Shown: positions 43,209 to 51,686 of the stretch, piece after piece
Position numbering within the stretch: the first letter of the stretch is position 1
Layout of the letters: every line of letters begins with the position of its first letter
From: Spirochaetota bacterium
Lineage (GTDB): Bacteria > Spirochaetota > UBA12135 > COTS27 > JAFLEE01
Reading direction: 5' to 3'
Assembly (NCBI GenBank): GCA_017302015.1
Contig: JAFLEE010000003.1
Coordinates: 1-64,000 of the forward strand
DNA: 64,000 nt
The notes under the pieces: generated by a model
Seen by the model: only the letters and a program-made list of their open reading frames with translations
Database searches by the model: none
Told to the model about the DNA's origin: nothing
Translations under genes and position numbers: made by a program

Positions 43209-44399
43209 TTATGGTATGGGTTCAAGCCCCCGACCCAGCGCGAGGGCCACGAATAGGCCCACGCCGTTGGCCAAAGCCGCATCCGGAAAATCGAAGGCGG
43301 GCGCGTGCAGGGGCGGCTGTTTTTCTCCGAGGCCTAAGCGGAACATCGCCCCGGGGACCTTCCGGAGCATGTGGGCGAAGTCTTCCGAGGCCATGGACGG
43401 GGCGGACGCCGGCATCCATACCCCCCGCCCGAGGCTGGCCGCCGCCCCACGGATCCGTTGGACGCTTTCCGCGCTGTTCATGACGGGATACCGGTAGGAA
43501 CGATCGACGATGATTTTCACGGCGATGGCGCGCTTGCGGCAGATTCCCGTGATCGCCGCCCGGAGGTCCGCCTCGATGCGGGGCCCTTCCAGGGGCGAAA
43601 GGCTTCGGAACGTCCCCGCGAGGGTCGTGGTCGAGGGGATGACGTTCGAAGCCGTTCCCCCGTTCGATTGGCAGAGGGAGACCACGGCCCCGCTTCGCCC
43701 GTTCCATTTCGCGTGGAGATCCTCGATGGCGAGGGCGATTTCGCCCGCCGCGCCGAGCGGATTGCGCCCTTTTTCGGGCGTGGCCCCATGGGTGCCTCGC
43801 CCCCTCAATTCGATGCGGAAAAAGAAACCCGCGGCGAAGATCGCCCCGGCCCGGCTCGAAATTTTCCCGACGGGGATCCCCGGCCAGCCATGGAGCGCGA
43901 AGAGTTCGTCCACCCCGCGCAGGGCCCCGGCCTTCACTAGCGGCACCGCCCCGCATTTCACCTCTTCCCCCGGCTGGAAAATAAATCGCACGTTCACCCG
44001 CAGTTTTGCCTTGAGCCTGGAAAGGGCCCGGGCGCTAGCCAGGAGGATCGCCGTGTGGCCATCATGGCCGCAGGCGTGCATGAAGCCCGGATGCCGCGAT
44101 CTCCAGGGCGGATTTTTCGCCTCTTCCATCGGAAGGGCGTCGAGGTCGGCGCGCAAGCCCAAACGGACGCGGGCGCGGGGGACGTCCAAATCGGCCACCA
44201 CATCCGTTCCGATCATCGGCGCGCGCATACGCAGGCCGAGGCCGGCGAGTTTCTGCCGCACGAAAGCCGAGCTCTTTTTTTCCTGGAAGGCCAATTCGGG
44301 GATTTGGTGGAGGGCCCGCCGCCAAGAACTGGCCAAAGCGACCGCCTCGGCAACCGCTTCGGCAACCTCCGGCCCCTCACTCCGCGAGGTGTTCGTCAT
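43209..44399 (-). CDS. M20-family amidohydrolase (hippurate/IAA-amide hydrolase-like)
   Basis: 396 residues. Zinc-binding and catalytic motifs of the M20D family: GLRADLDALPMEE, HACGHDGHTAILL, FIFQPGEEVKCGA, then the dimerisation domain (FFRIELRGRGTHGATPEKG) and the closing MASEDFAHML. These enzymes cut amide bonds in N-acyl amino acids. ATG 44399 is chosen because GGAGG lies five bases upstream; earlier ATGs at 44423 and 44480 have no such site. It lies in an operon with a DapA-like aldolase and an SDR. Confidence 0.9.
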   Translation of the reverse strand: MTNTSRSEGPEVAEAVAEAVALASSWRRALHQIPELAFQEKKSSAFVRQKLAGLGLRMRAPMIGTDVVADLDVPRARVRLGLRADLDALPMEEAKNPPWRSRHPGFMHACGHDGHTAILLASARALSRLKAKLRVNVRFIFQPGEEVKCGAVPLVKAGALRGVDELFALHGWPGIPVGKISSRAGAIFAAGFFFRIELRGRGTHGATPEKGRNPLGAAGEIALAIEDLHAKWNGRSGAVVSLCQSNGGTASNVIPSTTTLAGTFRSLSPLEGPRIEADLRAAITGICRKRAIAVKIIVDRSYRYPVMNSAESVQRIRGAAASLGRGVWMPASAPSMASEDFAHMLRKVPGAMFRLGLGEKQPPLHAPAFDFPDAALANGVGLFVALALGRGLEPIP

Positions 44400-44464
44400 C
44401 GCGGCCTCCGCTCGCTTTCCCATCCCCGTTTTTCCGGTCTCATCGGCCTGATCTTCCGATGGGG

Positions 44465-45538
44465 CTAGTCTCCCAGCCATTGGGCCAGATGCTGTTTGAC
44501 GAAGACATCGTCATGGAGCATGGGGTAGGAGGCCTGGATCCGGTCGAGTTCCTCCGCCTGGCCCCGGGAGAGGGTCTCATGGGGGTTGAGGCACAGGATG
44601 GTCGAGAGGAGCCCCTGGCGGCGGAGCACCTCGTGGATGCCGGGGATGCACCCCGCGAAGCCGTTTGCCGCGTCGAAGAGCACGGCGTTGCTATCGGTGA
44701 TTTCCGCGGCCCGCGTCAGCCACTCCGCGGGGAGCACCGACTGTTCCCGCGCGGCCTTGATCTCGGAAAGGAGCTCGACGGCGCGGCGCGTCCAGACGCA
44801 CCAATGCCCCAGGAGGCCCCCCTTCACCCGCAGGCGCACCTGGCGCCCCCCGACCCGCAGGTTCCACTGGGTGAGCAGGTCGACGACGATATTATCGTCG
44901 TTGCCCGTGTAGAGGGTGATGCGATCCTCGGCCCCCGCCTCGGCCACCGCGCGAACCACATCGAAGGTTTGGTAGCGGTTGAAGGGAGCCATCTTGATGC
45001 CGATCACCCCGGGCAATTCGGCGAAGCGCCGCCAGAATGAAAACGGGAGCACGCGCCCCCCGACGGACGGTTGCAGGTAGAAACCGATGACCGGGAACAC
45101 CTCGGAAACAAGGGTCGCGTGGCGGATGAGTTCATCCACCCCGGCCTCCTTCAGAGCGGAGAGGCTAAGGAGCCCGGCGTGGTACCCGAGGCTCTTGGCC
45201 AGCGCCGCTTCGGCGAGGGCCTGCTGGGTGCCCCCGCAGATGCCGGCGACCTTGAGGAGCTTCCTTCCTCGGCGCTTGCCCCAGTCATTGAGAGCCTCTG
45301 AAACGAGGGAAAGCACCGGTTGGTAGAGCCCGTGTTTTTCATCGCGGATCTCGAATTGGGTGGAGTGCACCCCGACGGCCAAGCCGCCCGCGCCCGCGTC
45401 GACGTAATAGCGCGCCAAGGCGCGTTGGCGCCGCTCATCCAAGGACCTTTTTTCATCCAAAGCCAGGGGCATGGCCGGGATGACCATCCCGTCGCGGAAG
45501 GCCGACAGCAGGCCGGCATCGATGGATTTTTGGATCAT
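44465..45538 (-). CDS. Dihydrodipicolinate synthase-family aldolase/lyase
   Basis: 357 residues of the DapA (N-acetylneuraminate lyase / DHDPS) superfamily. A TIM barrel is indicated by LARYYVDAGAGGLAVGVHST (phosphate/keto-acid site region) and VIGIKMAPFNRY, where Lys would form the Schiff base with a keto acid. It is longer than classic DapA (about 290). AAGGAG lies five bases before ATG 45538. The neighbours (SDR, amidohydrolase) suggest a degradation route rather than lysine biosynthesis, so no gene symbol is given. Confidence 0.85.
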   Translation of the reverse strand: MIQKSIDAGLLSAFRDGMVIPAMPLALDEKRSLDERRQRALARYYVDAGAGGLAVGVHSTQFEIRDEKHGLYQPVLSLVSEALNDWGKRRGRKLLKVAGICGGTQQALAEAALAKSLGYHAGLLSLSALKEAGVDELIRHATLVSEVFPVIGFYLQPSVGGRVLPFSFWRRFAELPGVIGIKMAPFNRYQTFDVVRAVAEAGAEDRITLYTGNDDNIVVDLLTQWNLRVGGRQVRLRVKGGLLGHWCVWTRRAVELLSEIKAAREQSVLPAEWLTRAAEITDSNAVLFDAANGFAGCIPGIHEVLRRQGLLSTILCLNPHETLSRGQAEELDRIQASYPMLHDDVFVKQHLAQWLGD

Positions 45539-45586
45539 GGGAACTCCTTGAGCACCGACTTGGGAAGGACGTTCTGGCGTCTGGGC

Positions 45587-46651
45587 CTAGAATTTTCCGC
45601 TGGATTCCTCGAAGTGGGTGGGCTTCCCCAGGGATTTCAGGCCGCGGGAAATCCAATCCGCCGTCCAATCCAGCACCCGAAGCACGGGGACGCGGGGATA
45701 GCCGAATAGGGCGCAGGCCCTGGCGGCGCTGCTGATGAAAGCCTCGGGCTTTTCTTCCCCGGTGAACACCGGCTCTTTGCCGAAGCGGCGGCCGAACTCC
45801 AGGGCGAGCCGGCGCACCGAGAGGAGTTCCGGGCCGGTGACATTGAGGATCGCCGCGGGGGAGGAGGCGAGTTCCAGGCAGAGGAGCGATTGGAGCACCG
45901 CATCGCCCTGCCACAGGAGATTCACCCAACCATTGGAGAGGCCCACCGGTTCGCCCTTCCACACCTTCTCCCCGATATCGCGGAGCACCCCGTAACGGGG
46001 CTCGATGGCGTAATTGAGGCGGAAAAGGCAGACGGGGAGGCCGCGCTGGCCGGCGTGGTAGGAAAAGATGCGCTCCCGGCCCAGGGCGGATTGGGCGTAG
46101 TCGCCGATGGGCGCCGGTGCCTGGTCTTCGGTGGAGCCGCCCGTGGCCGGGGAGACGAAAGGGTAGACGCAACCGGTGGAGTAGACCACGGTGCGCGCTT
46201 TGGGGTAGCGCTCGGCGGTGAAACTCGGGGCGATGGTATTCATCGCCCAGGTGAGGTCTTCGCTGCCCGTCGTGCCGAATTTCTTGCCGGCCATGAAAAC
46301 GACGTTCGAGGCGTCGGGGAGTTTGTCGACGGCCGCGCGCTGGGTGAGATCGGCGGCCACGGGCGTCACCCCGTTCTCTTCGAGTTTCAACCGGATGCCC
46401 GGGTCGGAAAAGCGGGCGACCCCGTAGATCTTGCGCTTCACCCCGGCCTCGCGGGCCGCGCGGGCGGCCATGACGGCCAGATGCACGCCCATTTTCCCCG
46501 CGACGCCCAGGATCGCCAAGTCGCCTTCGAGGCGGCGGAAGAGGTCGACCAGGCGGGGGGAGGGCTCTGTGATCAGTTGATCCGCGTGCGCCTCGTCTTC
46601 CAAACGCTCGGGGAGCCCGTCTGGCCCGAAGGCCGGTTTGATCGCGTCCAT
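45587..46651 (-). CDS. NAD-dependent epimerase/dehydrogenase (extended SDR)
   Basis: 354 residues. A Rossmann fold begins LAILGVAGKMGVHL (residues about 45-60), with the VVFMAGKKFG strand and a YSTGCVY catalytic segment near 170; it belongs to the atypical extended SDR family often found next to DapA-like aldolases. It is the first gene of the operon. ATG 46651 follows GGTTGGAATAAAT inside the operator palindrome; a perfect consensus promoter lies just upstream. Substrate unknown. Confidence 0.85.
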   Translation of the reverse strand: MDAIKPAFGPDGLPERLEDEAHADQLITEPSPRLVDLFRRLEGDLAILGVAGKMGVHLAVMAARAAREAGVKRKIYGVARFSDPGIRLKLEENGVTPVAADLTQRAAVDKLPDASNVVFMAGKKFGTTGSEDLTWAMNTIAPSFTAERYPKARTVVYSTGCVYPFVSPATGGSTEDQAPAPIGDYAQSALGRERIFSYHAGQRGLPVCLFRLNYAIEPRYGVLRDIGEKVWKGEPVGLSNGWVNLLWQGDAVLQSLLCLELASSPAAILNVTGPELLSVRRLALEFGRRFGKEPVFTGEEKPEAFISSAARACALFGYPRVPVLRVLDWTADWISRGLKSLGKPTHFEESSGKF

Positions 46652-46655
46652 ATTT

Positions 46656-46677
46656 ATTCCAACCTTATGGTTGGAAT
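46656..46677. promoter_or_regulatory. Palindromic operator over the promoter of the SDR operon
   Basis: ATTCCAACC-TTAT-GGTTGGAAT: perfect 9-base arms with a four-base centre. It overlaps the last bases of the -10 box and the expected transcription start and ends five bases before ATG 46651, exactly where a repressor would block initiation. No repressor gene is adjacent in the window. Confidence 0.8.
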
Positions 46678-46704
46678 TATAGGCGCCCGGGGGATCCCTG
46701 TCAA
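46676..46704 (-). promoter_or_regulatory. Perfect sigma-70 consensus promoter of the SDR operon
   Basis: On the minus strand TTGACA (46704-46699), 17 bases, TATAAT (46681-46676): both boxes and spacing match the consensus exactly. This is rare in a genome whose other promoters look weak, and suits a promoter kept off by the overlapping operator. Confidence 0.85.
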
Positions 46705-46708
46705 GCAG

Positions 46709-46737
46709 TAGACTCGGGGCGATGCCGGGTCTATACT
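46709..46737 (+). promoter_or_regulatory. Candidate promoter of the serine dehydratase gene
   Basis: TAGACT (46709-46714), 17 bases, TATACT (46732-46737). Expected start near 46744, then AAAGG seven bases before ATG 46758. Its -35 lies back to back with that of the divergent SDR promoter, four bases away. Confidence 0.6.
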
Positions 46738-46757
46738 TCGCTCCTTCAAAGGTCCCC

Positions 46758-48173
46758 ATGAACACCAGCGTCCTCCAACTCTTTTCCATCGGCATCGGCC
46801 CCTCTAGCTCCCATACCGTCGGCCCCATGCGGGCCGCCGCCCGCTTCCTCTCCGACCTGGAGGGCCGGGGGCTCCTTTCCGCGCTCCACGGGGTGACCAC
46901 CGATCTCTACGGCTCCCTCGCCCTCACCGGCCGGGGCCACGGCTCCGACAAGGCCATCCTCCTCGGCCTCTCGGGGGCGCGCCCGGAATCCATCGAGCCC
47001 AACGAGGTGGAGCCCCTCCTCGCCGCCGTGCGCGCCAAGGGAACGATCCGCTTCGCCGGGAAGCATGAGGCGCCCTACCTGGAGGAGACCGATCTCCTGC
47101 TGCGGAAGAGCGAACGCCTGCCCTTCCACTCCAACGGGATCCGTTTCACGGCGCGCGACCGGCAGGGCAAGACGCTACTCCAGCGCACCTATTACTCCAT
47201 CGGGGGCGGCTTCGTCCTCGACGAGGCGGAGGCCGCCGAGTCCTCGAAGGGCCCCGGCGCCGCAGCGGTCGGCCCGGGCATCGGGGGCGCCGCCGTTCCC
47301 TTCCCCTTCGCCACCGCGGGCGAACTCCTGGCCCATGTCGGGAAGACCGGGCGCACCATCGCGAGTCTCGTGATGGAAAACGAGAAGGCGTGGCGCAGCG
47401 AGGAAGACGTGCGCGCCGGAATTCTACGCCTCTGGGAAGTGATGGAGGCCTGCGTGGAGCGGGGCCTCCAGGAAAGCGGGGAACTTCCCGGCGGCCTGGG
47501 CATCCACCGCCGCGCCCCGAAACTCTGGAAGCAACTAAAGGAAAACGGCGAACCCGCCCGCGACCCCGGGGCCGTCTTCGATTGGGTGAGCCTCTTCGCC
47601 CTCGCCGTCAATGAAGAGAACGCCTCGGGGGGCCGGGTGGTGACCGCCCCCACCAACGGGGCCGCCGGGGTGATCCCCGCGGTGCTCCACTATTACCGCC
47701 GCTTCGTGCCGCTGTGGACCGAAGAAGGGGTCATCCGCTTCTTCCTCACCGCCACCGCGGTGGGCAACCTCTACCGCATGGGCGCTTCCCTCTCCGCCGC
47801 GGAAGTCGGGTGCCAGGGCGAGGTCGGGGTGGCCTGTTCCATGGCCGCCGCCGGGCTCACCGCCGCCCTGGGCGGCACGGATGCCCAGGTCGAGAACGCC
47901 GCCGAGATCGGCATGGAGCATAATCTCGGCCTCACCTGCGACCCGGTCGGGGGCCTCGTCCAGGTTCCCTGCATCGAGCGCAACACCATGGGGGCGGTGA
48001 AGGCCATCAACGCCGCCCGCCTCGCCCTGCGCGGCGACGGCAAGCACCGCGTCAGCCTCGACCAGGTCATCCGGGCCATGCGCCAGACCGGCGAAGACAT
48101 GAAGCGAACCTACAAGGAAACGAGCGAAGCCGGCTTGGCCATCAACGTGCCGGTCAGCCAGCCCGAATGCTAG
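46758..48173 (+). CDS. sdaA: L-serine ammonia-lyase, iron-sulphur type
   Basis: 471 residues, a fused SdaA with beta and alpha domains. It turns L-serine into pyruvate and ammonia using an oxygen-sensitive [4Fe-4S] cluster. Landmarks: SIGIGPSSSHTVGPM at the N-terminus, ENASGGRVVTAPTNGAAG in the middle, and cysteines GCQGEVGVACSMAAAG and CDPVGGLVQVPC. AAAGG seven bases before ATG 46758 fixes the start. Transcribed away from the SDR operon and convergent with the methyltransferase. Confidence 0.95.
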   Translation: MNTSVLQLFSIGIGPSSSHTVGPMRAAARFLSDLEGRGLLSALHGVTTDLYGSLALTGRGHGSDKAILLGLSGARPESIEPNEVEPLLAAVRAKGTIRFAGKHEAPYLEETDLLLRKSERLPFHSNGIRFTARDRQGKTLLQRTYYSIGGGFVLDEAEAAESSKGPGAAAVGPGIGGAAVPFPFATAGELLAHVGKTGRTIASLVMENEKAWRSEEDVRAGILRLWEVMEACVERGLQESGELPGGLGIHRRAPKLWKQLKENGEPARDPGAVFDWVSLFALAVNEENASGGRVVTAPTNGAAGVIPAVLHYYRRFVPLWTEEGVIRFFLTATAVGNLYRMGASLSAAEVGCQGEVGVACSMAAAGLTAALGGTDAQVENAAEIGMEHNLGLTCDPVGGLVQVPCIERNTMGAVKAINAARLALRGDGKHRVSLDQVIRAMRQTGEDMKRTYKETSEAGLAINVPVSQPEC

Positions 48174-48178
48174 GGGCG

Positions 48179-48919
48179 TCAAGGCCGTTGGGCGACGACC
48201 ACCCAATCGACGCTTTGAGGCTCCACGAACGGGGAGCGGTCCATCCCCCCGTACCACTCCAAGCGTTCGAACCCCGCGCTCCCCAATAGATCCCCGAGTC
48301 GGGCGGCACCCAGGTCGAGGAGGATCGCCGTCTCGCTCGCGCTCTCCCAACGCTTCCCCCCGTCCACCTGGAAAGAGGAGAGGGTGAGCGCGCGCCTCCC
48401 CTGGTGGGGGACGAGGGATTTGACCACGAGGATCTCGACCCCCTCGCGCCGGGCGGTCTTCACGACCTGCTTGGGTAGCAGCGCCCCGGCGGCGGCCGGA
48501 TTGAGCCCTTGGAGCAGGAGCGACGCGCCGGGGGCCATGACGCGCCGGAGGGCCGCGAGGGCTTCCCCCACCCGAGCCTCATCCGGGAGGAGGTTCAGGC
48601 TATTGCCGAGGATGAACACCCGATCGAAAGGGCCCTCCGGAGGGGCCAACATGTCCGCCACCCGGTATTCGAGGCCGTGTACTTGGTAAGTCTGCGCGGC
48701 TTTTTGCACCATCGCCGGGGAAAGATCGGTGGCGAGGACCCTACGACCGGGAACGCCGGCGCCCGCCAAGGCATGGGCATGGGCCCCGGGGCCGCAGGCC
48801 AACTCCAGGACGCGCACCCCGGCGCCGGCCCAATGGAGGAGGAACTCCCGTTCCCGCGGGAGGCGGGCCTCGGGCGGGGAGAGGAGGTCGTAGGTGTCGG
48901 CGCTCCGGACGAACGCCAC
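48179..48919 (-). CDS. SAM-dependent methyltransferase
   Basis: 246 residues. Class I Rossmann methyltransferase: motif I VLELACGPGAHAHAL near residue 35, motif II VLATDLSPAMV, and FDRVFILGNSLNLLP as motif IV. Substrate unknown. Start is GTG 48919, two bases after the stop of the preceding gene; earlier in-frame codons lie inside that gene. It runs convergent to sdaA with five bases between. Confidence 0.85.
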   Translation of the reverse strand: MAFVRSADTYDLLSPPEARLPREREFLLHWAGAGVRVLELACGPGAHAHALAGAGVPGRRVLATDLSPAMVQKAAQTYQVHGLEYRVADMLAPPEGPFDRVFILGNSLNLLPDEARVGEALAALRRVMAPGASLLLQGLNPAAAGALLPKQVVKTARREGVEILVVKSLVPHQGRRALTLSSFQVDGGKRWESASETAILLDLGAARLGDLLGSAGFERLEWYGGMDRSPFVEPQSVDWVVVAQRP

Positions 48920-48921
48920 GC

Positions 48922-50202
48922 CTAGTCGCCCAATTCGAGGTCGGTGAGGATGTTGAACATCTCGAAGGTGCGGGCGGCCTTCTCGGAAAAGTCCTTCATT
49001 TTCTGGACGACCCGATCGCAACCGATCTCCTTGAGGAGGAAGATGTCTTCGCTGAACTGGCGCTTGAACTGGTCCTGCCAGATCTTCTGGGAGGCGTCGT
49101 GGGTGAAATTGCGCCGGCGCGCCTTGTCGTCGTAGCCGTCGATGGCCGACAATTGCTTTTTCCCCGGGACGAGCCGGGGGATGTCTTCGGCCCCGACGAG
49201 GCCGAGGAGCAGGTCGGGGGTGACGTCATCGGGCTTGAGGTCTTCCTTGTCGACGAAGCAGGGGCCGATGGACCCCGAGAGATGGGCGATGTCGACCTTC
49301 TTGCTGAGGTCGAGGATCTGGTCGTAGAGGTCGAGTTCCCGCTCGTAGAAGACCGGCTTCCCGGGCTCGACGAGGAAGCCGTGGGTCTCGAGGCTCTCCC
49401 GGTGCTCGTGGTTAAGCTCGATCTTCCAGAGGCGCATGAGCGCCTCGTTCTTCACGTTGAATTTCCTGGAGAGGAGGACGAGGTTGCGGAAGTATTCCAT
49501 GTCGAGGGAGAGCCCGACATCGTGCTCCCGGCAGATCTCGGTGAGTTCCCGGGTGTAGCGGGGGAAATCGCCCTTTTCGAGGAGGCCGGGGATGAAGGAG
49601 GCCCCGCCCCCCACCGCCTCGAGGGGATAGCCCTTCTGGATGAAGGGGGCCTCCGTCTTCTTGTCGAGGAGGATGTAGTCGAGGCAAAGGTTCTTCACCA
49701 GGAGGCGGATGCCGGCGTCCCGGGCGATGGCGCTCATGGGGTGCAGGAGTTCGAAGCCCTGGCGCATGAACTGGAGGTAGGTGTGGAAATCGTAGGTGGC
49801 GCAGAAGAAGCGCTCGCGCTCCTGGGCGGCCTCCAGGGGCCGCTCCGCGAGGTCCTGGATCACCGAACTGTGGCGCGACACCCCGAAACCATAAAGGGAC
49901 CCGAAATGGTAGGAGACGGATTCCACATGGGGCGCGTGGCGGTTGAGGAGCACGTAGAAGGCGAGGTTGCGGCCGAGGGTGTACTCGTTGTCGGGGTGGA
50001 GCAAGTTCTTGTCGTGGACGCAAAAGCGGACCTCGACGTGGTTGGAAAGCCAGGCGGCGAAACTCGAGATCTCCTCCAGGCGGCAGACGCGGGGGAAGAA
50101 GATGAAGAAATTCCTGCGGCCGAGCTCGACCATGCGCTCGAGGTCGCGGGGGAAGAACCCGCCGCGGTCGTCGAAGGCGGCTACCTGGTAATACTGGCGC
50201 AT
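48922..50202 (-). CDS. Conserved-looking protein of unknown function
   Basis: 426 residues, no signal peptide or membrane segment. The chain alternates strands and helices and may be a TIM barrel (for example YHFGSLYGFGVSRHSSVI, VGLSLDMEYFRNLV and VDIAHLSGSIGP), with scattered histidines and acids that could bind metal, but I do not recognise a family. ATG 50202 lies inside the rsfS coding sequence, giving a 22-base overlap, and GTG of the methyltransferase follows two bases after the stop. Cotranscribed with lytR and rsfS. Confidence 0.7.
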   Translation of the reverse strand: MRQYYQVAAFDDRGGFFPRDLERMVELGRRNFFIFFPRVCRLEEISSFAAWLSNHVEVRFCVHDKNLLHPDNEYTLGRNLAFYVLLNRHAPHVESVSYHFGSLYGFGVSRHSSVIQDLAERPLEAAQERERFFCATYDFHTYLQFMRQGFELLHPMSAIARDAGIRLLVKNLCLDYILLDKKTEAPFIQKGYPLEAVGGGASFIPGLLEKGDFPRYTRELTEICREHDVGLSLDMEYFRNLVLLSRKFNVKNEALMRLWKIELNHEHRESLETHGFLVEPGKPVFYERELDLYDQILDLSKKVDIAHLSGSIGPCFVDKEDLKPDDVTPDLLLGLVGAEDIPRLVPGKKQLSAIDGYDDKARRRNFTHDASQKIWQDQFKRQFSEDIFLLKEIGCDRVVQKMKDFSEKAARTFEMFNILTDLELGD

Positions 50203-50525
50203 GACTTGTAGAGGGCTTCGAGGTGGTAATGGGCCCGGGACTCGGCCAGGAAGAGGTGGACGACGAAGTCGCCGTAGTCGAGCACGACCCAATGGGAAGG
50301 CTCGTCGCGGCGGCGGGCGAAACGGGGGGTCTGCCCGGCCTCGGCGAGCCGGTCGACCAGGTAGCGGGAGAGGGCGCGGATGTGCACGTCGCTGGTGGCG
50401 GTGGCTAGCACGACCCAGTCGGTGAAGATGCCCATGGGCTTCACGTCATAGGCCACCAGGTGCTCGGCCTTGCGTTCCCCCAATTCCTCGAGGGCGTTCA
50501 TCACCCATTCCTGCGTATCGGCCAT
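50181..50525 (-). CDS. rsfS: Ribosomal silencing factor RsfS
   Basis: 114 residues of the RsfS/Iojap family: DVKPMGIFTDWVVLATATSDVHIRALSRYL and SHWVVLDYGDFVVHLF are the family hallmarks. It binds ribosomal protein L14 and blocks subunit joining in poor nutrition. ATG 50525 is chosen because AGGAG lies five bases upstream; GTG 50531, overlapping the lytR stop as GTGA, is the alternative. The order lytR-rsfS is found in several bacterial groups. Confidence 0.92.
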   Translation of the reverse strand: MADTQEWVMNALEELGERKAEHLVAYDVKPMGIFTDWVVLATATSDVHIRALSRYLVDRLAEAGQTPRFARRRDEPSHWVVLDYGDFVVHLFLAESRAHYHLEALYKSCASITR

Positions 50526-50527
50526 GG

Positions 50528-51679
50528 TCACTCCTGGCGGTTGGTGAGGTAGGGAATCGCGTAATAATCTTCCCCCAACACCACGCTAAAGTCAAAACCG
50601 TCGCGCCAGTCGACGTCGTAGTAGACGCGCTCGATCTTGGTCACCTTCTGCATGTAATCCCGCTGGGCGGCCGACCCGGAGCGGCAGACCAGCACCGAAT
50701 GCTTTAAGCGGTAGCGCGTGTTGAGGTATTCCCGCACGTCGCACTTCTTGAGGCGGAGGATGCCCGCGGTCTTGGCCGCCAGGCGGGGGATCTCGGTGGC
50801 GTTCTTGACCTGGACGCTCACGGGGAAAACGCGGATGCTCTTGTCGTCGACCTCGAATCGCCCCAGGAGCATCTTGAGTTTGTCGGCGTCGAAGCGCCCC
50901 GCTTCCAGGGGGGCCAGGTTCGTCGCGCCCCGATCGGCCACCTGCTCCTCCACGTTCATCCGGCTCATGGATACGTAGAGCTGGCGATGCCGCTGGGCGC
51001 AATACTGGAAGAGCCTGTAGAACAGGCCCTTGGGCAGGTTGGTCTCGTCGAACGACGCCCAGAGGGCCGAGGCCCCGGAATCGGCGCTGGGAAAGCGGCT
51101 GTGGAACTCCAGGTGCCTCAGGAGCCCGTTGAACCAGAGGTGGAACGCGGCGTCCTGGCGCAGCGAAGCGTTCCCCTTCACGCCGGAGAGGTAATTCTCG
51201 TAGGCGTCCGCGGTGATCACCGTTTCTCCCTGGAGCGCCGATTCGGAGATCTCGTTGAAGCACGGCAGCCCCCCCAGGCGCTCGACGAGTTTCAGGCACG
51301 AGGCGTCGCCGAGGACGACGTAATAGGGGATGGGGACGCGCAGCGTCTTCTCGAGGGTGCTCACGGCGCTGCCGATGCTCTTCTCCGTGATCTTTTCCCG
51401 CGACCCCCACCACTGCCGGAAGCTCACCTCGGGGTTGACCCGGTAGATATGGAGGTATCCTTTTTGGGGGTGGAAGAAGAGGACGTGGGCGGAGGCCGGC
51501 TTGCCCGTTTCGTCCTGGGCCATCACGAGCACCGTGACCAGATTGGGGAAACGGGTCTCCCAAGCCGGGCGCAAGAGGCCGTAGCGCAAGAGAAGCCAAG
51601 CCAAGCCAGCCGCCGCGAGGGCCCCCGCCACGACGAGGACCCGCCGAATGCGCGGGTTGCGCAGGAGGCGTTTCAGCAT
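50528..51679 (-). CDS. LytR-CpsA-Psr-like membrane protein
   Basis: 383 residues. One N-terminal membrane helix (VLVVAGALAAAGLAWLLLRY), then an extracytoplasmic LytR-CpsA-Psr-type region with the weakly conserved strands LVTVLVMAQDETGK and FFHPQKGYLHIYRV and the later LVERLGGLPCF segment, and a C-terminal LytR_C-type domain (IRVFPVSVQVKNATEIPRLA). Family members attach glycans to the cell wall or act on surface polymers; the catalytic arginines are not obvious here, so activity is uncertain. Upstream is an exported protein eight bases away. Confidence 0.82.
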   Translation of the reverse strand: MLKRLLRNPRIRRVLVVAGALAAAGLAWLLLRYGLLRPAWETRFPNLVTVLVMAQDETGKPASAHVLFFHPQKGYLHIYRVNPEVSFRQWWGSREKITEKSIGSAVSTLEKTLRVPIPYYVVLGDASCLKLVERLGGLPCFNEISESALQGETVITADAYENYLSGVKGNASLRQDAAFHLWFNGLLRHLEFHSRFPSADSGASALWASFDETNLPKGLFYRLFQYCAQRHRQLYVSMSRMNVEEQVADRGATNLAPLEAGRFDADKLKMLLGRFEVDDKSIRVFPVSVQVKNATEIPRLAAKTAGILRLKKCDVREYLNTRYRLKHSVLVCRSGSAAQRDYMQKVTKIERVYYDVDWRDGFDFSVVLGEDYYAIPYLTNRQE

Positions 51680-51686
51680 GGGGCCC

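Noticed and set aside
44400-44480. Earlier ATGs for the M20 amidohydrolase (44480, 44423)
   Set aside because: ATG 44399 has GGAGG five bases upstream, and the added residues match nothing in the family.
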